Shown here piece by piece: positions 24,457-32,826 of a DNA stretch of 64,000 nt. The stretch is from the NCBI RefSeq assembly GCF_030409795.1, contig NZ_JAUFQN010000019.1, positions 2,604,001-2,668,000 of the forward strand, read 5' to 3'. The translations under genes and the position numbers were made by a program. Within the stretch, counting starts at the first letter, position 1. Each line of letters opens with the position of its first letter. Source of the stretch: Flavobacterium paronense. Its GTDB lineage: Bacteria; Bacteroidota; Bacteroidia; Flavobacteriales; Flavobacteriaceae. The notes beneath the pieces were generated by a model. That model ran no database searches. It was not told where the DNA came from and was given only the letters and a program-made list of their open reading frames with translations.

Positions 24457-25437
24457 TTGATAAACCCACAAGACATATTCGCCATTTCCTCTCAAAAGCA
24501 ATTTGAAAAAATAGCGTTAAAAATTTTTCGTTTTCAATATGAAAACAACTCAGTTTATAAAGAGTTTTGTGATTTTCTTAAAGTGGATAAACAATCCGTA
24601 AAATCATTACAGCAAATACCGTTTCTACCAATTCAGTTATTTAAAAGCCACGATGTAGTTTCGAATTCAAATGTCGTTCAGGAAACATTTACAAGCAGCG
24701 GTACAACGGGAATGATCACAAGCAAACATTTGGTTACAGATGTTTCGCTATACGAACAAAGTTATCGAAACGCATTTTCAGAATTTTATGGCAACATTGA
24801 AAATTATGTTGTTTTAGCTTTGCTTCCATCCTATTTAGAGCGTAATGGTTCTTCTTTAATTTATATGGTGAAAGATTTGATTCAGCTTTCAAACAATGAG
24901 CATAGCGGCTTTTATTTGCACAATTATAATGAGTTAATTACTAAACTTATTGAATTAGATAACTCGGGGCAAAATGTGATTCTGATTGGTGTAACCTACG
25001 CTTTACTGGACTTAGTGGAGAAACAAAAGTTCCAACTAAAAAACACCATCATCATGGAAACCGGCGGCATGAAAGGGAAACGTAAAGAAATGATCCGCGA
25101 AGAATTACATGAAATTCTTTGCAATGGTTTTGGCGTTTCAAGCATTCATTCTGAATACGGAATGACTGAACTTTTGTCCCAAGCTTACTCATTGGGCAAC
25201 GGAATCTTCGAATGTCCATCCTGGATGCAGATTCTAACCCGCGACACCGAAGATGCTCTGACTTATGTCGATTACGGAAAAACTGGTGGAATAAACGTTG
25301 TTGATTTGGCCAATATTAATTCATGCTCCTTTATAGCCACACAGGATTTGGGCAAAAAATATTCCAACAACTCTTTCGAAGTATTGGGACGTTTTGACAA
25401 TTCTGATATTCGCGGTTGTAATTTGATGGTGATATAA
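24457..25437 (+). CDS. LuxE-like acyl-protein synthetase / acyltransferase
   Basis: Adenylate-forming enzyme fragment family of 326 aa, related to LuxE acyl-protein synthetases and phenylacetate-CoA-ligase-type enzymes. The ATP-binding loop is FTSSGTTGM (about 78-86). SEYGMTELLSQAY in the C-terminal half matches the second adenylation motif, and DLANINSCSFIATQDLG the third. No luxC/D reductase genes are nearby, so bioluminescence is not implied. Relatives in Flavobacteria are annotated 'acyl transferase' and may activate a fatty or amino acid. It starts with TTG immediately after its promoter box. Confidence 0.85.
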   Translation: MINPQDIFAISSQKQFEKIALKIFRFQYENNSVYKEFCDFLKVDKQSVKSLQQIPFLPIQLFKSHDVVSNSNVVQETFTSSGTTGMITSKHLVTDVSLYEQSYRNAFSEFYGNIENYVVLALLPSYLERNGSSLIYMVKDLIQLSNNEHSGFYLHNYNELITKLIELDNSGQNVILIGVTYALLDLVEKQKFQLKNTIIMETGGMKGKRKEMIREELHEILCNGFGVSSIHSEYGMTELLSQAYSLGNGIFECPSWMQILTRDTEDALTYVDYGKTGGINVVDLANINSCSFIATQDLGKKYSNNSFEVLGRFDNSDIRGCNLMVI

Positions 25438-25476
25438 TAAAGCTTTCTTTTCTTCGTTATACTTTAAATCTGAGCC

Positions 25477-26145
25477 ATGAAACATCTTTTATTTTTACTG
25501 ATTTCATTTACTGCCTTTGCTCAAAATAAGGCTATAAAAATAGAAATAGATTCGGTAACATCATTCGATTCAATTCCAACAGAAAGGATTTACACCATCA
25601 AATATCACATTGAAAACCTAACAGACAAACCGATTTCATTTATTGCCAACACTCAAAACCTAATCCCCATAAATACTGGCTCACAGAGGCATAACGGCTA
25701 TTATAAATTATTTGAAGAACAAAAGCCAATTGACATGAATACTATTTTTACCAATAAACTTTTTAAAAGTAAAAAAGAGTATAAATTTTATGATGACAAA
25801 ACTGCAGAAGAAGTTGAAAAAATAGCAATGGAAGAATTTGTAAAAAATCATTGGGATGAAACTAATAAGGATTTGATGAAAAGCATCATCATGATGCAAC
25901 CTAAAGAGACTAAAAACTTCACAGTAAAACTTTATTGGAACAAGGAAAGATATAGAAAAGAAGATGAATTTGAATTTTACATTGAGGAAAAAGCAACTCA
26001 CTATATTGAATTTGCTGTGAATTTACTGCTCGAAGAATTTAAAGAAAAGCTAACAGAGGAAGAATACTCCGCAATTATAAATGACAAAACTTTTATCAAA
26101 GGCTGGTATACTTCAAACAAAGTTCCAATCGATTTTAGCGAATAA
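25477..26145 (+). CDS. Secreted protein of unknown function
   Basis: Unrecognised protein of 222 aa with a short signal peptide (residues 1-15, ending TAFA, then QNKAIK). The first ~90 residues are beta-rich (YTIKYHIENLTDKPISFIAN) and could be an Ig-like sandwich. The second half is Lys/Glu-rich and helical, with a late NDKTFIKGWYTSNKVPIDFSE. It starts 39 bp after the LuxE-like gene and shares a convergent terminator with tyrS. No motif gives a function. Confidence 0.65.
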   Translation: MKHLLFLLISFTAFAQNKAIKIEIDSVTSFDSIPTERIYTIKYHIENLTDKPISFIANTQNLIPINTGSQRHNGYYKLFEEQKPIDMNTIFTNKLFKSKKEYKFYDDKTAEEVEKIAMEEFVKNHWDETNKDLMKSIIMMQPKETKNFTVKLYWNKERYRKEDEFEFYIEEKATHYIEFAVNLLLEEFKEKLTEEEYSAIINDKTFIKGWYTSNKVPIDFSE

Positions 26146-26146
26146 A

Positions 26147-26170
26147 AAAAGGAACCAAAACGGCTCCTTC
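26147..26170. terminator. Convergent terminator, 25477 gene and tyrS
   Basis: AAGGA-CC and GG-TCCTT pair across an AAAAC loop with one A/C mismatch in the stem. T or A tracts flank both sides between two convergent stop codons 28 bp apart. Confidence 0.6.
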
Positions 26171-26173
26171 TTA

Positions 26174-27472
26174 TTATTTGATTCTGATTACAAAATAATT
26201 TTTCTTTCCTCGCTGCAATAACACAAACTGGTTGTTAATCAAATCTTTGGTTGCCAGCTGAAACTCTTCCGTAACTTTTTCCTTGTTTACCGAAATAGAA
26301 TTCTCTGTCAAAGCACGTCTGGCTTCACCATTCGATTTTAAAAATCCTGATTTTTCATTTAAAACATCCACAATGCTAATTCCTGCTTCAATATCATTTC
26401 TTGAAATTTCTGCTTGTGGAACGCCATCAAAAACCTCTAAAAAAGTAGCTTCATCTAAAGTTTTCAGATCATCAGCCGTAGCATTGCCAAACAAAATATT
26501 AGAAGCCTGAATCGCTTTTTCCAATTCCGCTTTCCCGTGAACTAATATCGTAACTTCTTCGGCCAATCTTCTTTGTAAAACTCGCAAATGCGCCGCTTCC
26601 TTATGCTCAGCAATCAAAGCATCAATAATATCTTTAGCTAAAAACGTAAAAATCTTAATATACTTTTCAGAATCTTCATCCGAAGTATTCAGCCAAAACT
26701 GATAAAATTTATAAACCGAAGTCTTATCAGCATCCAACCAAATGTTTCCGCCTTCTGATTTTCCAAATTTCGAACCATCCGCTTTTGTAATTAGTGGAGT
26801 AGTCAAAGCAAAAGCCTTAGCTTCGGTATTCGGATTCATTCTTCGAACCAATTCGGTTCCGGTTGTAATATTTCCCCATTGGTCAGAACCACCCATCTGC
26901 AGCACACAATTGTAATGTTTATGCAAATGGTAAAAATCATAACCCTGAATCAATTGGTAGGTGAATTCCGTAAAACTCATTCCTTCACCATCGCCTGTCA
27001 AACGCTTCTTAACCGAATCTTTCGCCATCATATAATTTACGGTGATTCTTTTTCCAACTTCCCGCGCAAAATCGATAAACGAAAACGACTTCATCCAATC
27101 ATAATTATTCACCATAATTGGAGCATTGGTTGCGGCCGAATTAAAATCCAAAAATCTAGATAAAACACTTTTAATTCCGGCAACATTCTTCGCCAATTGC
27201 TCTTCGTTAAGCAAATTACGCTCATCCGATTTTCCCGAAGGATCGCCAATCATTCCAGTCGCACCACCAACCAAAGCAATCGGTTTGTGTCCAAAGTTTT
27301 TCAAATGCAAAAGCAAGATTATCTGCACCATACTTCCAATATGCAACGAATCCGCGGTAGGATCAAAACCAATATAAGCGGTCGTGGCTTCCTTAAGCAG
27401 TTGCTCTTCGGTTCCTGGCATGCTGTCGTGGTAAAGTCCACGCCATTTTAATTCTTCTACAAGATTTTTCAT
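26174..27472 (-). CDS. tyrS: Tyrosyl-tRNA synthetase
   Basis: Class I aminoacyl-tRNA synthetase charging tRNA-Tyr, 432 aa. The HIGH-type motif is HIGS at 44-47 in [11 protein letters not shown], and the KMSKS-type loop reads KFGKSEGG near residue 233. GGSDQWGN, diagnostic for bacterial TyrRS, is present. The C-terminal ~80 residues form an S4-like RNA-binding domain ([16 protein letters not shown]). Its promoter box lies 77 bp upstream. Confidence 0.97.
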   Translation of the reverse strand: MKNLVEELKWRGLYHDSMPGTEEQLLKEATTAYIGFDPTADSLHIGSMVQIILLLHLKNFGHKPIALVGGATGMIGDPSGKSDERNLLNEEQLAKNVAGIKSVLSRFLDFNSAATNAPIMVNNYDWMKSFSFIDFAREVGKRITVNYMMAKDSVKKRLTGDGEGMSFTEFTYQLIQGYDFYHLHKHYNCVLQMGGSDQWGNITTGTELVRRMNPNTEAKAFALTTPLITKADGSKFGKSEGGNIWLDADKTSVYKFYQFWLNTSDEDSEKYIKIFTFLAKDIIDALIAEHKEAAHLRVLQRRLAEEVTILVHGKAELEKAIQASNILFGNATADDLKTLDEATFLEVFDGVPQAEISRNDIEAGISIVDVLNEKSGFLKSNGEARRALTENSISVNKEKVTEEFQLATKDLINNQFVLLQRGKKNYFVIRIK

Positions 27473-27548
27473 CTCACTGAGTTAATAGTTGATATAGGTG
27501 TTCGATGCAGTCGCCTTAAAGGCTCGTGTCATTCTAAAATAATTTGCG

Positions 27549-27556
27549 CAAATATA
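27549..27556 (-). promoter_or_regulatory. -7 box (TATATTTG) of tyrS
   Basis: Exact TAnnTTTG match on the minus strand; gives tyrS a ~70-nt leader. No T-box or other riboswitch was recognised in it. Confidence 0.6.
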
Positions 27557-27578
27557 AGCAGAATTGGGAATTTTAGAA

Positions 27579-27654
27579 GCGAATGGCTCTGGATTTATCA
27601 GCAATCCCTATTCCTGCTTTCCACGCTACAAGGTAGCCGCTCCAATCAGGGCTA
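27579..27654 (+). repeat. Dispersed intergenic repeat, short copy C
   Basis: A 76-bp relative of the repeats at 37520 and 43220. It keeps the GCGAATGG start, a central CTGCTTTCC (CCGCTTTCC in the others) and the CAATCAGGGCTA end (CAATCGGGGCTA in the others), but lacks their long central palindrome. Confidence 0.7.
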
Positions 27655-27683
27655 GAAGAAAGACTTTTGACATACTTTTTATC

Positions 27684-27722
27684 AAATCTAATTATCTAAA
27701 AATCTAACAATCTAATTATCTT
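27684..27722 (+). repeat. AATCTAA-type spacer repeat
   Basis: AATCTA units (AAATCTAATTATCTAAAAATCTAACAATCTAATTATC in outline) fill the last 40 bp before the epimerase gene. The TATCTTTA at 27717-27724 within it is a near match to a -7 box. Confidence 0.55.
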
Positions 27723-27728
27723 TACCAA

Positions 27729-28724
27729 ATGATAGTAGTAACTGGAGGAACAGGTTTAGTCGGAGCACATTTGCTTCTTCATTTAGTTGAAAATGAAGAA
27801 TCCATTCGAGCAATCTATAGAGAACCAAAATCAATTGAAAAAACGAAATCGCTGTTCCAACTTTATCACAAAGAAACTTTATTTTCAAGGATTGATTGGA
27901 TTCAGGCAGATATTATTGACGTTACTTCGCTGGCAATTGCATTCAAAAATGTCGATTATGTTTACCATTGCGCTGGTTTAATTTCCTATGATCCAAATGA
28001 TGAAGATTTACTCCGAAAAGTAAATATCGAAGGCACAGCGAACGTCGTCAATTTTTGCATCGATTACAAAATAAAAAAACTTTGCCATGTTAGTTCTATT
28101 GCCGCTTTAGGAAGTTCAGGGCCAAACCAAAATGATATTACTGAAGAAACCGAATGGAATCCAGAAATTCAACATAGCGATTATGCCATCTCAAAATATG
28201 GTGCCGAAATGGAAATTTGGCGCGGACAGCAAGAAGGCTTGAATGTAATAATTGTAAATCCGGGAGTGATTTTTGGCCCAGGTTTTTGGAATCAAGGAAG
28301 CGGCTTATTTTTTAGCGCAATTAAAAAAGGATTCCCATTTTACACCAACGGCTCTACTGCATTTGTTGGCGTTACCGATGTGTTAAAAATCATGATTCAA
28401 TTAATGAAAAGCGATATCGTTGGCGAACGATTTACAATTGTTGCTGAAAACCTAACTTTCAAAAATGTCATCTTTTCAATTGCTGAAAACCTAAAGGTAA
28501 AAAAACCTAAATTTGAAGCAAAACCTTGGATGACTGCTTTAGGTTGGCGAATAGATTTGTTTTTTTCGACCATCTTCAAAACCAAAAGAAAACTGTCAAA
28601 ATACAGTGCAAATTCGCTGCATTCTCATGATTTTATTTCGAATGAAAAAATAAAAAATGCTCTGAATTATGAATTCCAAAGCATTAATGATGTTATTAAA
28701 GAAGTAGTTTCTTTACAGAAGTAA
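27729..28724 (+). CDS. NAD(P)-dependent epimerase/dehydratase, extended SDR
   Basis: Short-chain dehydrogenase of the extended type, 331 aa. The Rossmann motif GGTGLVG (6-12) and the catalytic pair Tyr152 and Lys156 in DYAISKYGAE are intact, with the upstream Ser in HVSSIAALGSS. Late helix and sugar-type region (NPGVIFGPGFW) fit the NAD-dependent epimerase/dehydratase or 3-beta-hydroxysteroid/dihydroflavonol-reductase branch. No sugar-nucleotide genes adjoin it, so the substrate is open. It converges with the DUF4296 gene with no gap (28724/28725). Confidence 0.88.
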   Translation: MIVVTGGTGLVGAHLLLHLVENEESIRAIYREPKSIEKTKSLFQLYHKETLFSRIDWIQADIIDVTSLAIAFKNVDYVYHCAGLISYDPNDEDLLRKVNIEGTANVVNFCIDYKIKKLCHVSSIAALGSSGPNQNDITEETEWNPEIQHSDYAISKYGAEMEIWRGQQEGLNVIIVNPGVIFGPGFWNQGSGLFFSAIKKGFPFYTNGSTAFVGVTDVLKIMIQLMKSDIVGERFTIVAENLTFKNVIFSIAENLKVKKPKFEAKPWMTALGWRIDLFFSTIFKTKRKLSKYSANSLHSHDFISNEKIKNALNYEFQSINDVIKEVVSLQK

Positions 28725-29129
28725 CTATTGTACCTGAGGTGTATCCGAGTTTATAGTGCTATTTGGATTTGGCGGAACAACTTGACCATTTTTCTTTAGC
28801 TGATTATCAATTTTTAACGTTTCGGCATTCAGTTTTTCTTTAACTTTTTCAAACATTTTTTTATATTCTTCAATATCAGAAGCATAATATTTATTGCTGT
28901 TTGCAAATTGAGTGCTGTCTATTTTATATTTTTTATAAATATAGTCGTTCCCCGTTTTTGCTGTTATGCCACCATTGATGTTTTGTGATTTGATGGCTTC
29001 CAATAAGGATATGTCATATAAAATAGCAACCATTTTGTCTTTTTCAATAAGGTTTTTGGGCTTATCAACTGAATTACTATTACAACTGAAAAACAAAAAA
29101 ATAAAACCTAAAAGTATACTTCTCTTCAT
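28725..29129 (-). CDS. DUF4296 lipoprotein
   Basis: Small lipoprotein of 134 aa; lipobox FFSC, Cys16. The helical body carries the DUF4296 pattern: KMVAILYDISLLEAIKS near the start of the domain and YIYKKYKIDSTQFANSNKYYASDIEEY in the middle. The C-terminal ~20 residues are Pro/Asn-rich (VVPPNPNST). The family is restricted to Bacteroidetes and has no known function. It is 10 bp downstream of the dihydroorotase gene and likely co-transcribed with it. Confidence 0.88.
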   Translation of the reverse strand: MKRSILLGFIFLFFSCNSNSVDKPKNLIEKDKMVAILYDISLLEAIKSQNINGGITAKTGNDYIYKKYKIDSTQFANSNKYYASDIEEYKKMFEKVKEKLNAETLKIDNQLKKNGQVVPPNPNSTINSDTPQVQ

Positions 29130-29139
29130 ATTAAAATTT

Positions 29140-30480
29140 TTATCTGTAAAAAAGCAAACGCTTCCCTAAAGGAATATCTTTTACTTTAAAATTTTGATAA
29201 ACCAATTCCCCATTTACAAAAGTATGGGTAATTCTTGATTTAAAATTATAGCCTTCAAATGGTGACCATCCGCATTTAGCTAATATATTTTCTTTCTTCA
29301 CATTCCATGGCAAACTTGGATTTACAATTGCCAAATCGGCATAAAATCCTTCTTTGATAAAGCCTCGTTTTTCAATTTTAAAAATCTTTGCCGGATTGTG
29401 ACACATCTTTTCTACAATCTTTTCTACAGAAATCTTTCCTTGATGATTAGCTTCAAACATAGCAACTACTGCATGTTGCACTAATGGCCCACCAGATGGC
29501 GCTTTTAAATACGTTTGCTTTTTTTCTTCCAATGTATGAGGCGCATGATCTGTCGCAATTACGTCAATTCTATCATCTAATAAGGCTTCCCACAAAGCTG
29601 TTCTGTCTTCAGCGGTTTTTATTGCAGGATTCCATTTGATGAGATTGCCTTTAGTTTTATAGTCTTCATCCGAAAACCAAAGATGATGAATACAAACTTC
29701 GGCAGTGATTTGCTTTTCTTCTAATGGAATTTTATTGGTAAATAGTTCCATTTCTTTAGCTGTCGAAAGATGAAAAACATGCAATCTTGCACCCGTTTTT
29801 TTGGCTAAGGCAATCGCTTTTGAAGAAGAAAGATAACAGGCTTCAGCACTTCTGATTAAAGGATGACATTCAACTGGAATATCTTCCCCAAATTGAAGTT
29901 TATATCTTTCTAGGTTTGCTTTAATGGTTCCTTCATCTTCACAATGCACCGCAATTAACAATTTTGTACTGGAAAATATTTTTTCTAAAGCTTCATCATT
30001 ATCAACCAACATGTTTCCCGTTGACGAACCAAGAAACAGCTTTAAACCTGCAACATTTTTGGGATTAGTTTTTAGAATTTCTTCTAAATTATCGTTGGTT
30101 CCACCCATCATAAACGAATAATTAGCATAAGAAGTTTTGGAAGCAATTTGGTATTTTTCTTCTAAAATCTCTTGAGTAATAGCATTGGGTACAGTGTTGG
30201 GTTGTTCAATAAAAGAAGTAATTCCACCAGCAACAGCGGCGCGACTTTCAGAGGCAATATCGCCTTTGTGCGTCAAGCCTGGTTCGCGAAAATGTACCTG
30301 ATCATCAATAGCTCCGGGAATAAGGTAACTTCCTTCGGCATCAATGATTTTACAGCTGGATGATTTTGGGCTGATGCTTTCGGCAATCTCAACAATAAAT
30401 TCGTTTTCAATCAAAACATCGCCTTCAAAAATGGTTCCTTCGTTTACAATTTTAGCATTTTTAATTAAAACTGTGTTCAT
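29140..30480 (-). CDS. pyrC: Dihydroorotase-family amidohydrolase
   Basis: Cyclic amidohydrolase of 446 aa, expected to close carbamoyl-aspartate to dihydroorotate in pyrimidine synthesis. Seen motifs: QVHFREPGLTHKGD (61-74), the bridging-Lys segment AGLKLFLGSSTG, HCEDE, HVFHLSTAKE and the catalytic TDHAPH. The first metal-site His of the usual HxH is Gln61, leaving only His63, which is unusual for an active zinc enzyme (see findings). Lies between the glycosyltransferase and DUF4296 genes, which it nearly touches, in a three-gene unit. Confidence 0.87.
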   Translation of the reverse strand: MNTVLIKNAKIVNEGTIFEGDVLIENEFIVEIAESISPKSSSCKIIDAEGSYLIPGAIDDQVHFREPGLTHKGDIASESRAAVAGGITSFIEQPNTVPNAITQEILEEKYQIASKTSYANYSFMMGGTNDNLEEILKTNPKNVAGLKLFLGSSTGNMLVDNDEALEKIFSSTKLLIAVHCEDEGTIKANLERYKLQFGEDIPVECHPLIRSAEACYLSSSKAIALAKKTGARLHVFHLSTAKEMELFTNKIPLEEKQITAEVCIHHLWFSDEDYKTKGNLIKWNPAIKTAEDRTALWEALLDDRIDVIATDHAPHTLEEKKQTYLKAPSGGPLVQHAVVAMFEANHQGKISVEKIVEKMCHNPAKIFKIEKRGFIKEGFYADLAIVNPSLPWNVKKENILAKCGWSPFEGYNFKSRITHTFVNGELVYQNFKVKDIPLGKRLLFYR

Positions 30481-30481
30481 T

Positions 30482-31207
30482 TTATAATTGATTTAAAAAC
30501 TTCTTAAGCCTTAAGGAAATAACTCCAAAAATTGCTTCCTTAATTATAGAACCGCTCATTTTGGATTGTCCTTTGGTTCTGTCTGTAAATATCACCGGTA
30601 TTTCTTGTATGTTGAAATTTTTGGCGAAAGCCCTGTATTTCATTTCGATTTGAAAAGCGTAACCAATAAATTTTATTTTATCTAAATTTATTTTTTCCAA
30701 AACTTCTCGATGGTAACAAATAAATCCGGCTGTGGCATCCATGATTTTCATTCCGGTAATCATTCGCACATAAACCGAAGCAAAATAAGATAGTAACACT
30801 CTGCTCAAAGGCCAATTCACAACATTTACACCAGTTACATAACGTGAGCCAATTGCTAAATCAGCACCGTTAAAATGACAAGCAGCATACAATTTTTCTA
30901 AATCATTTGGATTATGTGAAAAATCGGCATCCATTTCAAAAACATATTCATACTGATTTTGGAGTGCCCATTTAAAACCGTGAACATAAGCTGTTCCTAA
31001 ACCTGATTTTTTCTTTCTGACAGACAAAAACAATTTGTCTTGAAATTCATTTTGCAATTCGATTACTTTTTCTGCTGTTTTATCTGGTGAATTATCATCA
31101 ACAATAAGAACATGAAAGGATTTGTGCAACGAAAACACAGCTCGAATAATACTTTCGATGTTTTCAATTTCATTATAGGTTGGGATAATTACAATACCGT
31201 CGCTCAT
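30482..31207 (-). CDS. Polyprenol-phosphate mannosyltransferase-like GT2
   Basis: Family-2 glycosyltransferase of 241 aa resembling dolichol-phosphate mannose synthase. The N-terminal IVIIPTYNEIENIE, the acceptor-site VDDNSPD and the metal-binding Asp93-Ala-Asp95 in MDADFSHNP are present. VHGFKWAL and FTDRTKGQSKMSG are also DPM1-like. It probably makes a polyprenyl-phosphate-mannose donor for periplasmic glycosylation. No C-terminal membrane domain exists, so it is a peripheral type. ATG 31207 is chosen: the longer frame to 31234 starts within the promoter box. Confidence 0.9.
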   Translation of the reverse strand: MSDGIVIIPTYNEIENIESIIRAVFSLHKSFHVLIVDDNSPDKTAEKVIELQNEFQDKLFLSVRKKKSGLGTAYVHGFKWALQNQYEYVFEMDADFSHNPNDLEKLYAACHFNGADLAIGSRYVTGVNVVNWPLSRVLLSYFASVYVRMITGMKIMDATAGFICYHREVLEKINLDKIKFIGYAFQIEMKYRAFAKNFNIQEIPVIFTDRTKGQSKMSGSIIKEAIFGVISLRLKKFLNQL

Positions 31208-31231
31208 AGTAAGTGCCGTCAAACTTGATTG

Positions 31232-31239
31232 CAAAAATA
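31232..31239 (-). promoter_or_regulatory. -7 box (TATTTTTG) of the GT2 operon
   Basis: Exact TAnnTTTG match on the minus strand 24 bp before ATG 31207. It covers the alternative TTG start at 31234 and so rules it out. Confidence 0.65.
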
Positions 31240-31300
31240 AACTTTTTATTAGAGCTTAATCTTAATAATTATATAATAATTTTAAGAAATAAAAAATTAG

Positions 31301-31308
31301 TAATTTTG
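31301..31308 (+). promoter_or_regulatory. -7 box (TAATTTTG) of the DUF4271 gene
   Basis: Exact TAnnTTTG match; transcription would begin around 31314-31316, making the GTG at 31311 unlikely as a start and favouring ATG 31317. Confidence 0.6.
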
Positions 31309-31316
31309 GCGTGATT

Positions 31317-31991
31317 ATGATAGAAACTGTTTTACAACCTAGAATTTTGGAACCTAAAGATTGGGCAACGTGTCTGTTTGTTTTTTCTTTTGTTTTAATC
31401 GCAATAACGAAAACTGCTTTTGAAACAAGGTTTAGTGAATTCCTAAGAATTTTAGTTTCTGATAAATACATCAAAGTTTACAAAGACACTTCTCATCTTA
31501 TGAGTGGTTTTACGATTTTATTATTTATTGTTCAAATAATTTCGTTTTCTTTTTTTATTCAAATTCTGTTAAATTATTTTGGCTATGTTGCTAAAACAGA
31601 TTGGATAATTTTTATTCGAATTTTTACCTTTTTTGGAATATTTGTGCTTTCAAAATTTTTGATTGAAAAGATTGTGGCAACTATTTTTAACATTGAAGAA
31701 TTTGCAGAACAATTCAATTTACAAAAAGTTAGTTACCGAACTTTTATCGGATTGATTTTACTGCCGATAAACATTTACTTATTTTATAATAATACTCCAT
31801 CAAATGTTGTTGTTTATTGCGTTATTGGTGTGATTTTAATAATTAATTTGCTTTCTTATTTAGTTTCGTTGAAGATTTATCAAAACTTACTCATTGGCAA
31901 GTTGTTTTATTTTATTTTGTATCTTTGCGCACTTGAAATAGCGCCCTACTATTTTATATATTATATGATTACAAAAAAATTAGCACATTAG
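31317..31991 (+). CDS. DUF4271 integral membrane protein
   Basis: Inner-membrane protein of 224 aa with about six hydrophobic segments and the DUF4271 opening (TVLQPRILEPKDWATCLFVF). In Flavobacteriia this family is typically found directly upstream of the uroporphyrinogen-III-synthase-like gene, as here (1-bp gap). Its function is unknown. ATG 31317 is preferred over GTG 31311 because the promoter box ends at 31308. Confidence 0.85.
   Translation: MIETVLQPRILEPKDWATCLFVFSFVLIAITKTAFETRFSEFLRILVSDKYIKVYKDTSHLMSGFTILLFIVQIISFSFFIQILLNYFGYVAKTDWIIFIRIFTFFGIFVLSKFLIEKIVATIFNIEEFAEQFNLQKVSYRTFIGLILLPINIYLFYNNTPSNVVVYCVIGVILIINLLSYLVSLKIYQNLLIGKLFYFILYLCALEIAPYYFIYYMITKKLAH
31920..31927 (+). promoter_or_regulatory. 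-7 box (TATCTTTG) inside the DUF4271 gene
   Basis: Exact TAnnTTTG match within the last 70 bp of the upstream coding sequence. It could give hemD an additional promoter 65 bp before its ATG. Confidence 0.4.
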
Positions 31992-31992
31992 A

Positions 31993-32751
31993 ATGTCAAA
32001 TTTGAAAGTGAAAACAATTTTGGTGTCACAGCCAGAGCCAAAAGTAGAGAATTCTCCTTATTTTGAATTACAACAAAAACATAAGGTAAAAATTGATTTC
32101 CGCCCATTTATACATGTAGAAGGTGTAAGTGCAAAGGATATCAGAGCTCAAAAAATTGACCTAAATAATTTTACGGCAATCATTTTAAATAGCAGAAACT
32201 CCGTTGACCATTTTTTTAGAGTAGCTGAAGAAATGCGATATAAAGTTCCTGAAGATTTAAAGTATTTTTGTCAATCTGAAGCTATTGCATTTTACTTACA
32301 GAAGTATGTGGTTTACAGAAAACGTAAAATATATGTTGGTCAAAAAGACTTTGTTGATTTATCTCCATTAATCAAAAAATACAAAGACGAAAAATTTCTA
32401 TTGCCTGCATCTGATCAATTAAATTATGATGTACCTCAAACATTGAATGGTTTAAAAGTAGATTGGACACAAGCGACTTTTTATAAAACGGTAATGAGTG
32501 ATTTGTCTGATTTGGCAGATGTTTATTACGATGTTTTAGCATTTTTTAGTCCAACCGGAATTAAATCTTTATTCAAAAACTTTCCGGATTTTAAACAAAA
32601 CGATACCCGTATAGCCGTTTTTGGAAGTACTACTCAAAAAGAAGCTTTAGAACATGGATTACGTATTGATATTTTAGCACCAACACCAGAAACGCCATCA
32701 ATGACAATGGCATTGGAAAGATATATTGCCGACGCCAACAAAGGAAAATAA
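31993..32751 (+). CDS. hemD: Uroporphyrinogen-III synthase-like protein
   Basis: HemD-fold protein of 252 aa, expected to cyclise hydroxymethylbilane to uroporphyrinogen III in heme synthesis. The two-lobed pattern is present: ILVSQPEPKVENSPYFEL, an ILNSRNSVDHFF segment (about 60-71), then FLLPASDQLNYDVPQTL and DVLAFFSPTGIKSLF in the second lobe. The family is poorly conserved, so the assignment rests on these turns and on the DUF4271-hemD pairing. No other heme genes are nearby. Normal length. Confidence 0.85.
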   Translation: MSNLKVKTILVSQPEPKVENSPYFELQQKHKVKIDFRPFIHVEGVSAKDIRAQKIDLNNFTAIILNSRNSVDHFFRVAEEMRYKVPEDLKYFCQSEAIAFYLQKYVVYRKRKIYVGQKDFVDLSPLIKKYKDEKFLLPASDQLNYDVPQTLNGLKVDWTQATFYKTVMSDLSDLADVYYDVLAFFSPTGIKSLFKNFPDFKQNDTRIAVFGSTTQKEALEHGLRIDILAPTPETPSMTMALERYIADANKGK

Positions 32752-32770
32752 ACATTTTTTACCATATATA

Positions 32771-32806
32771 AAAAAAGCCATTCTCAACTAAGATAATGGC
32801 TTTTCC
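32771..32806. terminator. Convergent terminator, hemD and pckA
   Basis: AAAAGCCATT pairs with AATGGCTTTT across a 12-nt loop, midway between the two convergent stops; T tracts occur in both orientations. Confidence 0.75.
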
Positions 32807-32826
32807 CTTTGGTTTAGGTTTGTTAA

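Noticed and set aside
24457..25437. Bioluminescence operon member
   Set aside because: Only a LuxE-like protein is present; no luxA/B/C/D genes are in the window.
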